Source: Ulvibacterium marinum (GTDB taxonomy: Bacteria; Bacteroidota; Bacteroidia; Flavobacteriales; Flavobacteriaceae). From it: a stretch of DNA of 50,838 nucleotides. Both the position numbers and the translations under genes were made by a program. The notes under the pieces are model-generated. The model did not search any database and had not been told where the DNA came from. It saw only the letters and a program-made list of their open reading frames with translations. This document shows, in pieces, positions 1 through 7,973 of the stretch (position 1 is its first letter; every line of letters starts with the position of its first letter). The stretch spans positions 1-50,838 of the forward strand of contig NZ_RBCJ01000008.1 in NCBI RefSeq assembly GCF_003626755.1, in the 5' to 3' direction.

Positions 1-102
1 ACTATTTACAATAAATTCTGAACGAGGGTAAAAAATAAGAAAAATTACTCTTGTTTGAATATTGAGGGTAAAAATCACCCATGTCGATTTTCCAAAATGC
101 AT
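1..102 (-). CDS. Possible partial ORF running off the left edge
   Basis: An open frame of 34 codons starts at an ATG whose bases overlap the end of repeat A copy 1 and stays open to the window edge. The peptide is hydrophobic in the middle and matches nothing I recognise. The ATG sits at the same place in the repeat as the start codons at 9333 and 10589, which is the main reason to list it. An open stretch of this length could arise by chance in AT-rich DNA. Confidence 0.25.
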   Translation of the reverse strand, partial: MHFGKSTWVIFTLNIQTRVIFLIFYPRSEFIVNS

Positions 103-118
103 CGTTTGTTTGAACTTT
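101..118 (-). repeat. Repeat A copy 1
   Basis: The plus strand reads ATCGTTTGTTTGAACTTT. This is the leftmost of 13 copies of an 18-bp repeat with consensus ATCSTTTATTTGAACTTT. It lies between the partial left-edge ORF and the DinB gene, next to the longest hairpin of the set. Confidence 0.8.
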
Positions 119-194
119 AGTGGTTCGGCTCTATGATTCCGTTGCGGACGGTTCCGTGGGAATTGTCCGCGAGTAGAATCAGCCGTTTAAAAGT
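114..194 (+). other. Long imperfect hairpin beside repeat A copy 1
   Basis: Nested complementary arms are visible: 114-118 with 190-194 (ACTTT/AAAGT), 126-130 with 181-185 (CGGCT/AGCCG), 135-139 with 176-180 (GATTC/GAATC), and 144-155 with 159-170 around the loop GTG. The stems are separated by short unequal bulges. Two pairs in the inner stem are G-T on the plus strand and would be A-C mismatches on the other strand, so the plus strand folds better. The outermost arm uses the last five bases of the repeat. The architecture recalls integron attC sites, but no GTTRRRY core is evident. Confidence 0.6.
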
Positions 195-294
195 AACGGA
201 TTATAACATCGTTATGCCATGTTAATATTTTACTTATTATGCGCTATGATTTAGAATAGGTGGTACTGTAGAATTATAGTTGGTAAAATCCAGA

Positions 295-858
295 TTACTC
301 AGGCAATCTGTTCTTTATTGTCCCTATTTGGCCCATATGATTGGCCGAATGTTCCATAACATGATACCAGACCCAATGGAAATTAATACCCTCTTCGATC
401 TGCGATGCAAACCACTCATCATCTTTTGTTTTGAGTCCGGCAAGGGTTTTTTGGCGGACTTTTTCCCATAAATCCAAATAGTGCTGAATCGGTTTTCCCT
501 TAATTATTTTTTTCGATTCATCGTTAAGTCCGCCAGCCACGCCCAAGCGCTTTTGTTCATCTTCGGTCAATTGTCTTCCCTCTAAAGTTTCTATCTGGTA
601 ATAGGCTTCCGTCGACACCAAATGCATAACCAATGCCCCAATGCTATTCGCATCTTCATCATATAAAAAATCAGTTTGTGATTGGTCCAGATCTTTTACT
701 TGTTCGGTAATTCTATCCTTTAAATCCTCCAACATATAGACCATCAGGCCTATTTGCAGAGAATACCCCTCAACTGGTTTCATCTCGTGTTGAGCATTCA
801 TTAATGAAAGCGAGAAACATACGATTAATAACGTTGCATTTTTCTTTAGAGACTTCAT
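295..858 (-). CDS. Secreted DinB-family metal-binding protein
   Basis: This 187-residue protein has an N-terminal signal peptide (hydrophobic residues 9-20, cleavage probably after MNAQ) and then a DinB-like four-helix bundle. The presumed metal triad is visible as H79 in the MHLV context and H170/H174 in the HSANHMGQI segment. DinB/YfiT proteins are usually cytoplasmic metal-dependent transferase-like enzymes, often using bacillithiol or similar thiols. An exported one is less usual, and its substrate cannot be read from sequence. It follows the BlaI/M56 pair after a 140-bp gap with no repeat A copy, so it may share their transcript. Confidence 0.8.
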   Translation of the reverse strand: MKSLKKNATLLIVCFSLSLMNAQHEMKPVEGYSLQIGLMVYMLEDLKDRITEQVKDLDQSQTDFLYDEDANSIGALVMHLVSTEAYYQIETLEGRQLTEDEQKRLGVAGGLNDESKKIIKGKPIQHYLDLWEKVRQKTLAGLKTKDDEWFASQIEEGINFHWVWYHVMEHSANHMGQIGTIKNRLPE

Positions 859-998
859 AGTATCATGTTTAAATTAGTGATGTTCAATTTGATGATGGTC
901 TTCCAAACGAAATAGAATACATTGAATTTAGCATGACCCGTTATACAATGAAAAATATAGGTTCATCCTGAATATTTCATTATCTAGAGGAATGTCCA

Positions 999-2219
999 TT
1001 ATTCACCTTCACCGGCAAAATGAAATTCTTCTTGGATTGTTGATTTAACTCTTATGCCGTTTTCTTTAGCTGGTTTCCAGCTAGGCATATTTTGGATGGT
1101 TTCAATTAACAGACCGCTTAAAAAGTCGTTTGTTCTTGAATCTCCACCCTGTCTAGATTTGCGGCTATCTTCATTGACTTTGATTACTTTTCCTTCTTCA
1201 TCAATAGTGATATCCAAGAAGAGATGAAGATCATAACTTTTATCTATATTATCGAATTTATCTCCTATTCTTGCCTGCAACACGGAGTCTATATAATATC
1301 CCAGATCGTTCTGTGTAAATTCAGGTTTCGACATTTGATTTACAACATTACTTCGGGTCTTCGGTAGCAAACTGGCTTTTGACATAATTGTACTTCCAAA
1401 AAGTAGAGTGAAAGCAAATAGTAAAGTAAGGTCAGACCAGCGTTTTTTTCTTTCTCGATCTTTATTCAGCCTTTTAATTCTAAGGTAAGAGTTGGATTTA
1501 TTAAACATTGGATAAAAATCCATTTTACGCGAATTAAAGGTCAAACTCAATAAGTGCTCACAATATTGATCTTTAGGAATTGATTTGACGATGTATTTAT
1601 CGGTGTCATACTCTAAATTTTGAGACTGTCTCGATCGAAGTAAATGAACGAACGGATTGAACCAAAATAGAATACTTAAAAAACGCCACAGAATCATATC
1701 AATGGTGTGCATTTGACGCGCATGGTAACTTTCATGTCGATATACCGAATTATAAAGAGTCTTTGGGAGATCGGCAGGAATTAAAATGTATTTGAAGAAG
1801 GTGCAAGGTTGAAAATTAGATGCCTTTACCAATCTTTCAAATTTATGTTTTCCAGTAGAGGACTTACGTATTAGTTTGACCACCTTGACAATTCCGAACA
1901 TCATTTTTATCAATCCGAAGACAACGCCAAGAAAATAAATGAGTACCACTATAGTTTCAAACCGATTTTCGATATTTCCATCGACGCTTGTCGAGCCAAT
2001 AAATTTTTCCAAATTCAAGGTGGTCAAATCTCCAACGAAGTTCAATTCGTTAGGGAAATAAAACCCCTGAAAAGCCAATACATGAAGAACAAGAAAAAAA
2101 TAGAAAAATAATCTATTACCCTTTGTAGATACATGATTTTTTATCAAAAGTTCATGAAGCAGAACACCGAGACCAGTGATGCCTACCACAACAATAATTG
2201 AATAGATATCAGGTATCAT
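999..2219 (-). CDS. M56 (BlaR1-type) membrane metallopeptidase with TonB-like C-terminus
   Basis: The 406-residue protein has about four membrane segments (near 5-25, 37-52, 88-110 and 265-280). It carries the zinc protease motif HESYH at 162-166, with a likely third ligand in the NLEYDTDKY stretch about 40 residues on. After the last membrane segment, residues 310-400 resemble the TonB C-terminal fold that often ends Bacteroidota M56 proteins. M56 proteins sense an envelope signal and trigger cleavage of a BlaI-type repressor. Its start overlaps the end of the blaI-like gene by 11 bp, which points to translational coupling. No penicillin-binding sensor domain of the BlaR1 type is seen, so the signal need not be a beta-lactam. 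Confidence 0.88.
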   Translation of the reverse strand: MIPDIYSIIVVVGITGLGVLLHELLIKNHVSTKGNRLFFYFFLVLHVLAFQGFYFPNELNFVGDLTTLNLEKFIGSTSVDGNIENRFETIVVLIYFLGVVFGLIKMMFGIVKVVKLIRKSSTGKHKFERLVKASNFQPCTFFKYILIPADLPKTLYNSVYRHESYHARQMHTIDMILWRFLSILFWFNPFVHLLRSRQSQNLEYDTDKYIVKSIPKDQYCEHLLSLTFNSRKMDFYPMFNKSNSYLRIKRLNKDRERKKRWSDLTLLFAFTLLFGSTIMSKASLLPKTRSNVVNQMSKPEFTQNDLGYYIDSVLQARIGDKFDNIDKSYDLHLFLDITIDEEGKVIKVNEDSRKSRQGGDSRTNDFLSGLLIETIQNMPSWKPAKENGIRVKSTIQEEFHFAGEGE

Positions 2220-2586
2220 TTTTCTTTTGGTTTTTTAATTCCGACAAAATTTCATCAAGTTCTGAGATGGATATGTTATTTGAGCTTGACATGAAACTCA
2301 CGATTTGTCTAAAATCACCTCCGAAATAGGTATTCATAATATGGGAAAGTACTCCCTTGGTATAGTCCTCCCGTTTTATCAATGGGAAATACCGGTGACT
2401 TTTCCCAAAACTATCATAAGAGACATATCCTTTTCGTTCCAGGATTCTCATAATGGTTGATACGGTCGAGTATGCTGGTTTTTTGCCCGGAATTTCTTCT
2501 ATGACTTCTTTTATAAAAGCTTTTTCTTTTTCCCAGAGAATTTTGAGAACGGACTCTTCAGCATTGGTTAGTTTAATATCATTCAC
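2209..2586 (-). CDS. BlaI/MecI-family transcriptional repressor
   Basis: This 125-residue winged-helix protein is of normal BlaI length. Residues 5-70 hold the recognisable DNA-binding part (LTNAEESVLKILWEK, then the AYSTVSTIMRILERKGYV recognition region). The remainder is the dimerisation and cleavage region. It is the first gene of the pair with the M56 protease, which presumably inactivates it. A perfect 20-bp palindrome lies 10 bp upstream of its start codon and is the obvious operator, so the pair is probably autorepressed. Confidence 0.9.
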   Translation of the reverse strand: MNDIKLTNAEESVLKILWEKEKAFIKEVIEEIPGKKPAYSTVSTIMRILERKGYVSYDSFGKSHRYFPLIKREDYTKGVLSHIMNTYFGGDFRQIVSFMSSSNNISISELDEILSELKNQKKNDT

Positions 2587-2595
2587 ATGATAAAT

Positions 2596-2615
2596 ATAAC
2601 TAAATATTTAGTTAT
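2596..2615. promoter_or_regulatory. Likely BlaI-type operator palindrome
   Basis: ATAACTAAATATTTAGTTAT is a perfect 20-bp inverted repeat ending 10 bp before the blaI-like ATG at 2586. A related half-site, AACTAAAATATT, follows at 2619-2630. BlaI/MecI dimers bind dyads of this size with ACT...AGT ends, so this is read as the operator of the downstream repressor/protease pair. Confidence 0.7.
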
Positions 2616-2643
2616 GACAACTAAAATATTAAATTTAACTTAA

Positions 2644-2856
2644 TTAACCCCGAACAATACAATATTGTGAGAAGTATAATCGAAAAAACAGATAATCCCT
2701 TAAACTGTTCATTTCAATCTCATATTCTCTCACTTCCCTTTCCTTAAGAGGTATTTGAGACCAGATACTTTTTATCGAATCTTCCAATAATTTAATGAGT
2801 TCGAATGACTCATAAAAATTAAATTCATATGCATAATTAATTTCAGTTCTATCCAT
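2644..2856 (-). CDS. Small hypothetical protein
   Basis: A 70-residue charged and aromatic-rich protein with no signal peptide or membrane segment. The middle (LIKLLEDSIKSIW...LKEREVREYEIEMNSL) looks helical. I do not recognise it. It lies upstream of the BlaI operator on the same strand and 55 bp after repeat A copy 2. No strong start signal is visible, so the first ATG was taken. Confidence 0.45.
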   Translation of the reverse strand: MDRTEINYAYEFNFYESFELIKLLEDSIKSIWSQIPLKEREVREYEIEMNSLRDYLFFRLYFSQYCIVRG

Positions 2857-2911
2857 TTAAAGAATCTTTTTTTGAAATTTATGCTTCGGGATTAAACCAC
2901 CATTTTTAGCA

Positions 2912-2929
2912 ATCCTTTAAATGAACTTT
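2912..2929 (-). repeat. Repeat A copy 2
   Basis: Plus strand ATCCTTTAAATGAACTTT. It ends 2 bp from the stop codon of the membrane protein gene at 2932-3510, so it directly abuts that gene's 3' end. Confidence 0.75.
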
Positions 2930-2931
2930 TG

Positions 2932-3510
2932 TTACCCTTCCTGGTCCCTAATATATTTTCTTTCATCCATGTTAAAGCAGAGCAATGTCAGCCCCAAAGC
3001 AAATACTAGATGAGCAATAATAATATATATCCTATCTCTCCATAGAAATGAGGACATTCCAATCATTATGGAGCCTACTATGACCAACAATGAACTGATT
3101 GGGCGCTTTTTGATAAATGTGAACGCATGAATTGCAAGACCAATGAATAAAAGGGAGGGTCCAATGACCATAAATGGGAGCCAAATAGATGGTTCATTTT
3201 CTAGCTGGCGAATCAATTTTACCAATCCATCGTAATCATTTCTAAAGCTCCAAAAAACAAAATCAATTGAGGACATTGCGACATGAGCAATTATTCCCAT
3301 TACGGTCAAAACCGATGCAATTGAGTTTAAGATGCTTTTAGGGAAAATATAGTTGAAGGAAACCAGCGAAATTGAGCCAATGAGTAAAAGCCAATGGGCA
3401 AAATCAATAGGTCTTTGTGTCTGTATAAACTCATCACCCCCCAAATACATTATTTGATTGATAATCAGAAAAACTAGACCAGTTACAGATAGGATTTTTA
3501 ACTTGGTCAT
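2932..3510 (-). CDS. Six-helix membrane protein of unknown function
   Basis: The 192-residue protein is almost entirely hydrophobic, with about six membrane segments (near 5-23, 39-54, 60-80, 108-130, 137-153 and 160-178) and a charged C-terminal tail. No catalytic motif is visible and I do not recognise the family. The gene fills the whole interval between repeat A copies 2 and 3, with only 2 bp to spare at one end and 22 bp at the other. Confidence 0.7.
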   Translation of the reverse strand: MTKLKILSVTGLVFLIINQIMYLGGDEFIQTQRPIDFAHWLLLIGSISLVSFNYIFPKSILNSIASVLTVMGIIAHVAMSSIDFVFWSFRNDYDGLVKLIRQLENEPSIWLPFMVIGPSLLFIGLAIHAFTFIKKRPISSLLVIVGSIMIGMSSFLWRDRIYIIIAHLVFALGLTLLCFNMDERKYIRDQEG

Positions 3511-3532
3511 CTAGCGTTTATTTATTGAGCAC

Positions 3533-3550
3533 ATCCTTTTTTTGAACTTT
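3533..3550 (-). repeat. Repeat A copy 3
   Basis: Plus strand ATCCTTTTTTTGAACTTT. Its ACTTT end (3546-3550) can pair with AAAGT at 3574-3578, enclosing the small stem TAAC/GTTA (3553-3556 with 3561-3564). Confidence 0.8.
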
Positions 3551-3657
3551 TGTAACGACGGTTATGTATATCTAAAGTAGCAGATTTCCGAACTCGAACT
3601 TTTCAGGACACAGGCGACTTTTATCTTATTCTTGATCTTTTGTGAGATTAGAAACCT

Positions 3658-5103
3658 CTATTCAATATATTCGTCGTTACGCCCTATCACTTTTGGTCTG
3701 ATTCGAGACATATAACCACCATAAAATTCTTTGAGAGCCACAACGTTGTAGGCACTATCCCTTTCAAAACGTAACCGGTCATAAGGCCATTTCTCTATCC
3801 AAAAGACACCGTTCCCAAGATTGTACATTCTTTCTCCTTTTTTGGGATTTTTATCAAAAGTATAATAAAGGCCTTTGCTCTCTTTATCCTGAACGATGTA
3901 TGCCGTTCTATCTGCACTATCTCCAGGAGTAAGATATCCGCCAACAAAATCAGTGAGATTACCTTCAATAACTTCATTTTTCGCATAATCTGGTTTCTTT
4001 TTTTCAAGTGCGATTAAAGCCACCTCGGAAAACATTTGTCTGGCATTCGCAGGAGTCCTATTAGTATTTACCATGGTGACAATCGTAGTAGATATTCTCG
4101 GAAAATGAAACATCATACTATACGTGGTGGCATCACCACCTGAATGTCCAAACATTGGTTCTCCTTCAAAATCTCCATTTTTAACCCCAAATCCATATTC
4201 TGAGTAGTACCCGGAACTCAGGTAGGTCATGGAGCTCATCAACTTGAAGGAGTTTTGAGAAATGATGGACCCGTTCATCCATTGATTTGGAAACCGGGCC
4301 AATTGTAATGCTGTATTTGTCATTCCTCCATCACCTTTAATCCAAGGCCAGTGTTTCCTTCTTGAGATTTTTCCATCATTTAGTTGGAAGTGTCTGCTCA
4401 TTAAGGGGCTTTTCATTCGCTTTGAAATCAATTGAATGTCAAAACCTGTAGGTTTATTGATAATCCTATCAATATTGCTCTGAAATGACTTTTTTGTCGC
4501 TCTTTCTACAATCATGGCCATTAGAACAAATCCAGAATTAACGTACTTGTAATGAGAGCCTGGTTCAAATTCTAACTCGTTGCCGCTGAAAAACTCATAA
4601 TAGTCATCTTTTGTTGGACTTTTGCCGGTAGCTACGTAAACACTATCTATTGTGGAGGCATATTCTTTTAAACCGGAAGTCATAGAAATCAAATGACGAA
4701 GCTTAATCTTTTCTCCTTGCGCTTGATTTGGATAATCCGGTAATAAAAAGGATAAGGAGTCATCAAGATCTAGAGTCCCTTCTTCAACCAACTTCATAAC
4801 AATTGTTGATCCGACCAACTTGGAAATAGATGCCATTAAGAAGTAATGATTGTTGGTTGCCGGAATTTGTTGCAATGAATCAACATAACCAAAACTGTTA
4901 TTATACAAGACGCTATCCTTTTTGACTATTGCAATAGAAAAGCCCATAACCTTGCCATCATCGACGAACTTTGCACCAATGGAATCGATTCTATATTCCA
5001 GGTCAGGATTTTGTGCAGAAATAGTTTGTTTTCTTTCCTTACACGCTGTCAGTAAAAGAATGGAAAGTAATATATAGGTGCTATCTATCTTGATTGGATT
5101 CAT
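3658..5103 (-). CDS. Class C beta-lactamase-like serine hydrolase lipoprotein
   Basis: A 481-residue exported lipoprotein (lipobox LLTAC, Cys21) of the serine beta-lactamase / PBP4* family. The SxxK nucleophile motif is S92-I-S-K95, the YxN motif appears as YVN near residue 190, and the third motif is HSGG near 320. The region after about 380 is the extra domain seen in many Bacteroidota members. Such proteins are mostly peptidases or esterases acting on peptidoglycan or small esters, and true beta-lactam hydrolysis is uncommon. It is the only gene between repeat A copies 3 and 4 and lies about 1 kb from the BlaI/M56 pair, but nothing shows that it is their target. Confidence 0.9.
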   Translation of the reverse strand: MNPIKIDSTYILLSILLLTACKERKQTISAQNPDLEYRIDSIGAKFVDDGKVMGFSIAIVKKDSVLYNNSFGYVDSLQQIPATNNHYFLMASISKLVGSTIVMKLVEEGTLDLDDSLSFLLPDYPNQAQGEKIKLRHLISMTSGLKEYASTIDSVYVATGKSPTKDDYYEFFSGNELEFEPGSHYKYVNSGFVLMAMIVERATKKSFQSNIDRIINKPTGFDIQLISKRMKSPLMSRHFQLNDGKISRRKHWPWIKGDGGMTNTALQLARFPNQWMNGSIISQNSFKLMSSMTYLSSGYYSEYGFGVKNGDFEGEPMFGHSGGDATTYSMMFHFPRISTTIVTMVNTNRTPANARQMFSEVALIALEKKKPDYAKNEVIEGNLTDFVGGYLTPGDSADRTAYIVQDKESKGLYYTFDKNPKKGERMYNLGNGVFWIEKWPYDRLRFERDSAYNVVALKEFYGGYMSRIRPKVIGRNDEYIE

Positions 5104-5215
5104 CTTACCATTAAAAAGGACATATCACCGGAAATATAGATGTTATGGATTGTTTATCCTCTGTACGTGAACTAAGGTAAGATAAATTTGAAGTGCAATC
5201 CATGGGTGAATGAAA

Positions 5216-5233
5216 ATCCTTTATTTGAACTTT
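5216..5233 (-). repeat. Repeat A copy 4
   Basis: Plus strand ATCCTTTATTTGAACTTT, an exact match to the consensus. It lies 12 bp beyond the stop codon of the EEP nuclease gene. Confidence 0.85.
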
Positions 5234-5245
5234 AAAGAGTAGACA

Positions 5246-6085
5246 TCAATCTCGACTTCGTGTAATATCAAAACTGGCGACAAAAGGAAGATGATCGGAA
5301 ACCTCTTTTCGATATTTTGCCTGCCCCATTCCCATGGTCCAGTGCATGGGAAACAAACGCAAACTACCCTTGATGTATTCCGTGCTATATCTCTTGCTTA
5401 TGGCAAAACCGTCTAGCAAGTTTTCGCGACCGGATGGCAGTATATGGGAAAAACGCTCTTGAAGATCCCATGAGGAAACGAAATCCATCTGGTCATCCCC
5501 ACCCAAAAGATTGAAATTGCTGATGTCCTGCCCGGGTATCATATTAAAATCCCCCATCAAGAGGACATCGGGGTTACGGTCATTAGGTCCTCGGAGATTT
5601 TTGATATAATCACCAATGACCTTGCACTGTTGGTCCCTAACCCTTTGGTTGACCAAGTCCCGGCCGGACTTTAGATGGACCCCTACCAATTTAAAGGAGA
5701 ACTTGCCTATTTCAACGTCACAGAGAAAGGCCTTGCGATAGCCAGGATTTCCCAGATCGGAACCAATCATCAATTCGGTGTTGTCGACCTCAACACCTTG
5801 TTTGAACAAGATCCCAATGTGCATTGCACCATGGTTGGAATTGTTGCCCGTTGGGCTTTGCTCCTCAAACTTATATTCATATTCGACTTCGTTGTTGGAG
5901 AGAAGGTCCGCTAGGTTCCTGACGTGGTCCTCATTTTTGATTTCGACCAGCGTAACCAGCTCTGCATCGAGCAATCGAAGCCCTCTGGCCTGTTCTTTAA
6001 TACGTTCGGCAGTTAGGCGCTCAAAGGTCGCCAAGTTCCATGCGGCTATGGATGCTGTGGTTTTTGCAAAGGTGGATGTCGCCAT
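5246..6085 (-). CDS. Endonuclease/exonuclease/phosphatase (EEP) family protein
   Basis: This 279-residue protein carries the full set of EEP motifs in order: AAWNLATF (N17), LVEIKN (metal-binding Glu), GVHLKSGRD (catalytic His), LLMGDFNMIP, LLDGFAIS and the terminal SDHLPFVASF. Members are Mg-dependent phosphodiesterases acting on nucleic acids or lipid head groups. It has no signal peptide, so it is probably cytoplasmic. The exact substrate is not deducible. It is the sole gene between repeat A copies 4 and 5, and reads slightly richer in G and C than its neighbours. Confidence 0.88.
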   Translation of the reverse strand: MATSTFAKTTASIAAWNLATFERLTAERIKEQARGLRLLDAELVTLVEIKNEDHVRNLADLLSNNEVEYEYKFEEQSPTGNNSNHGAMHIGILFKQGVEVDNTELMIGSDLGNPGYRKAFLCDVEIGKFSFKLVGVHLKSGRDLVNQRVRDQQCKVIGDYIKNLRGPNDRNPDVLLMGDFNMIPGQDISNFNLLGGDDQMDFVSSWDLQERFSHILPSGRENLLDGFAISKRYSTEYIKGSLRLFPMHWTMGMGQAKYRKEVSDHLPFVASFDITRSRD

Positions 6086-6293
6086 TGTTATTTGGTATTA
6101 TTGTTGTTATTAAAGAGCCTTAATTATCGAAACCTGTCGAATCCTATCTAGTAATATCTATTGTGGCCATTGAAAATTCATACCAATAGAAGAATTAAGA
6201 ATAATATGACGAGAAGGGGAGCAACCGAAAATTAAGGAATTGATTTAAAATATTGTTGTATGAAAACCTCAATAATTTTAAGGTTCTTGTGTA

Positions 6294-6311
6294 ATCGTTT
6301 TATTGAACTTT
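6294..6311 (-). repeat. Repeat A copy 5, overlapping a stop codon
   Basis: Plus strand ATCGTTTTATTGAACTTT. The stop codon of the cupin gene (6300-6302) lies inside the repeat, so the last three codons of that gene are encoded by it. Confidence 0.75.
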
Positions 6312-6782
6312 CAACTTAATGGCGACCGAATCATAATATTCCTGTGTGAGTACTTCTGTCCAAGTGGTCGGTTGCTCACCACCATATAAGGCCAAATAGG
6401 TCACATCCGTTTCTTTGGTCGAGGAATGCCAATGCTCTATACCCCTTTCACATTTAATAATATCGCCTTTTTTTAAGATGACCGGCCCTTTTCCCCTTTC
6501 TTGGTAATAACCCCGGCCCTCTACAATTATTAACACCTGTGGCGAACTGTGTTTGTGCCAATCCAATGTAGAATTTGCTTTAAAGGTTGCTTTGGTTATG
6601 TTGTATCCCAAATCGGCATCATCATGAACAATTGCATTCAACCATGCTTCACCCATATAGTGGGTGTTTGGTGCTTTTCTCCCTTCACTGAGATACGAAG
6701 AAATACTATATGCAGTATCTTGAGCCAAAATGAATAACGGTGCAAAAACCATGACTATCAAAAATAACTCTCTAATTTTCAT
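6300..6782 (-). CDS. Secreted cupin-domain protein
   Basis: A 160-residue protein with a signal peptide (residues 1-21, ending ILAQ) and a single cupin barrel. Cupin motif 1 is visible as LDWHKHSSPQVLIIVEGRGYY with two His ligands, and motif 2 as GDIIKCERGIEHWHSS with its His. The fold suggests a metal-dependent small-molecule enzyme or binding protein in the periplasm. Its C-terminal codons (Lys-Val-Gln-stop) fall inside repeat A copy 5, so the gene ends exactly at the array boundary. Confidence 0.85.
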   Translation of the reverse strand: MKIRELFLIVMVFAPLFILAQDTAYSISSYLSEGRKAPNTHYMGEAWLNAIVHDDADLGYNITKATFKANSTLDWHKHSSPQVLIIVEGRGYYQERGKGPVILKKGDIIKCERGIEHWHSSTKETDVTYLALYGGEQPTTWTEVLTQEYYDSVAIKLKVQ

Positions 6783-6830
6783 CTCTTTCGATTTTTTAAT
6801 TGTTTTGACTATTCGGTTATGTATTAGCGA

Positions 6831-6848
6831 ATCGTTTATTTGAACTTT
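6831..6848 (-). repeat. Repeat A copy 6
   Basis: Plus strand ATCGTTTATTTGAACTTT, an exact consensus match. Flanking bases can pair: CTTT with AAAG and AGCA with TGCT, the partners lying about 20-35 bp further right. Confidence 0.85.
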
Positions 6849-6916
6849 TTAAGCATTCGGCTATATTAAGTTTGCTAAAGGTCATGCACTGCAGGCGTCA
6901 TTGGCAACTATTCTTA

Positions 6917-7355
6917 TCAAGAATAGTTGAAGAACAGTTCAATAAAAACACCAAGGACAAGACTTAATATGGCAACAAAACGAGATAAGCGTTTTAATTC
7001 AAATGGGTTTGCAAATGCTAGCCAGATACAGAACAGGCCACAAATCGATAAAATTATTGTTCCGTACAAAGGTACGATGCTGTCGAAAAGACCTAATTGG
7101 TCAAAGAGAGGGTCTAGCAAGGCTGTAAATCCAAAAAGAGCTAAAGCGAAATTTGTTTTATTATGCCCTATTAAAAAGTAGTAACCTGCTATTAAAAGCT
7201 CAACACTTATGGCCAAAGGACCGAATTGATTGTAATATTCCCTTTTAAAATAGACCTCAAGTCCTTGAGGAAATTCAATCCTTAATATAAAGGCAACACT
7301 TAAAACAACGCCAATAAGTAAAAGCAATAACGAAACAAGTTTTCTTTTTTTCATA
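6917..7355 (-). CDS. Small membrane protein of unknown function
   Basis: About 145 residues from the ATG that begins MKKRKLVSLL. An in-frame TTG lies eight codons upstream, but the internal ATG gives a normal positively charged N-terminus. Four hydrophobic segments are visible (near 6-22, 45-60, 68-100 as one or two helices, and 120-140). There are no motifs and I do not recognise the family. It is the only gene between repeat A copies 6 and 7. Confidence 0.65.
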
Positions 7356-7468
7356 AGGTCTTTCCAAATGTCTGCCAACAGTTGTGTGTCAATAATACAA
7401 TCTATATGCCTTTTACGAGTGGAACTAAATTAAGATAATTTTTTGGGGTATGTTGGTGGTGCCTGGCA

Positions 7469-7486
7469 ATCCTTTATTTGAACTCT
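7469..7486 (-). repeat. Repeat A copy 7
   Basis: Plus strand ATCCTTTATTTGAACTCT, one base off consensus, preceded by GGCA exactly as at copy 8. Together with copy 8 it brackets the single plus-strand gene of the array. Confidence 0.8.
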
Positions 7487-7531
7487 GAATTTAAAAGCAA
7501 CCATTACTAAATTAGTCATCTTATTTAAACC

Positions 7532-7885
7532 ATGATGAAATATTGTTCGCTTCTACTCACCGTTTTGGTACTTTTTTCCTGTTCTGATGATGAACCGACT
7601 GCCGGTTGTTTTCAAGATGAAGGAAGGAGAATAGTGACCATTGTAAATAATATCAACGGCACTGTTATTTTCAATGGAGATTGCGGATATCTTATTGATC
7701 CGGACGAACTACTTGATAGAAACCCAACAAGTGTACTGTTTCCATGCAACCTTGAGATTGAATTTGAAATTGACGGCTTGAAAGTAAACTTCAGCGGCTT
7801 TGTCTATGAGTCATTCGAGTTTGAGGATATATGCGCAGATTTTTTTGAGATTACAGATATAGAAATCGTACCAGATAATCAATAG
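7532..7885 (+). CDS. Small lipoprotein in reverse orientation within the array
   Basis: A 117-residue lipoprotein (hydrophobic LLLTVLVLF, lipobox FSC near residue 17), then an acidic mature part rich in Asp and Glu with three further cysteines. I do not recognise the family. It is the only gene from 1 to 10.6 kb on the plus strand, yet the repeat A copies on both sides keep the common orientation. A gene flipped within fixed boundary repeats is what a cassette array would give, and it argues against the repeat being a leader or ribosome-binding element. Confidence 0.7.
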   Translation: MMKYCSLLLTVLVLFSCSDDEPTAGCFQDEGRRIVTIVNNINGTVIFNGDCGYLIDPDELLDRNPTSVLFPCNLEIEFEIDGLKVNFSGFVYESFEFEDICADFFEITDIEIVPDNQ

Positions 7886-7906
7886 GCCGTATAACTTATT
7901 TTGGCA

Positions 7907-7924
7907 ATCCTTTTTTTGAACTTT
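7907..7924 (-). repeat. Repeat A copy 8
   Basis: Plus strand ATCCTTTTTTTGAACTTT. It sits inside an imperfect inverted repeat: GCCGTATAACTT at 7886-7897 against AAGTGATATAACGGC at 7958-7972, with an inner stem GTCC/GGAC (7939-7942 with 7951-7954) and ACTTT (7920-7924) opposite AAAGT (7957-7961). Confidence 0.85.
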
Positions 7925-7973
7925 GGTGAATTTGGTCCGTCCTTTTTATAGGACTGAAAGTGATATAACGGCT

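Noticed and set aside
144-170. Stand-alone small RNA or terminator
   Set aside because: The stem is strong but there is no T run on either strand, and it is nested in the larger repeat-associated hairpin.
5778-6113. Open frame opposite the EEP nuclease gene
   Set aside because: It is the antisense shadow of a gene with complete EEP motifs.
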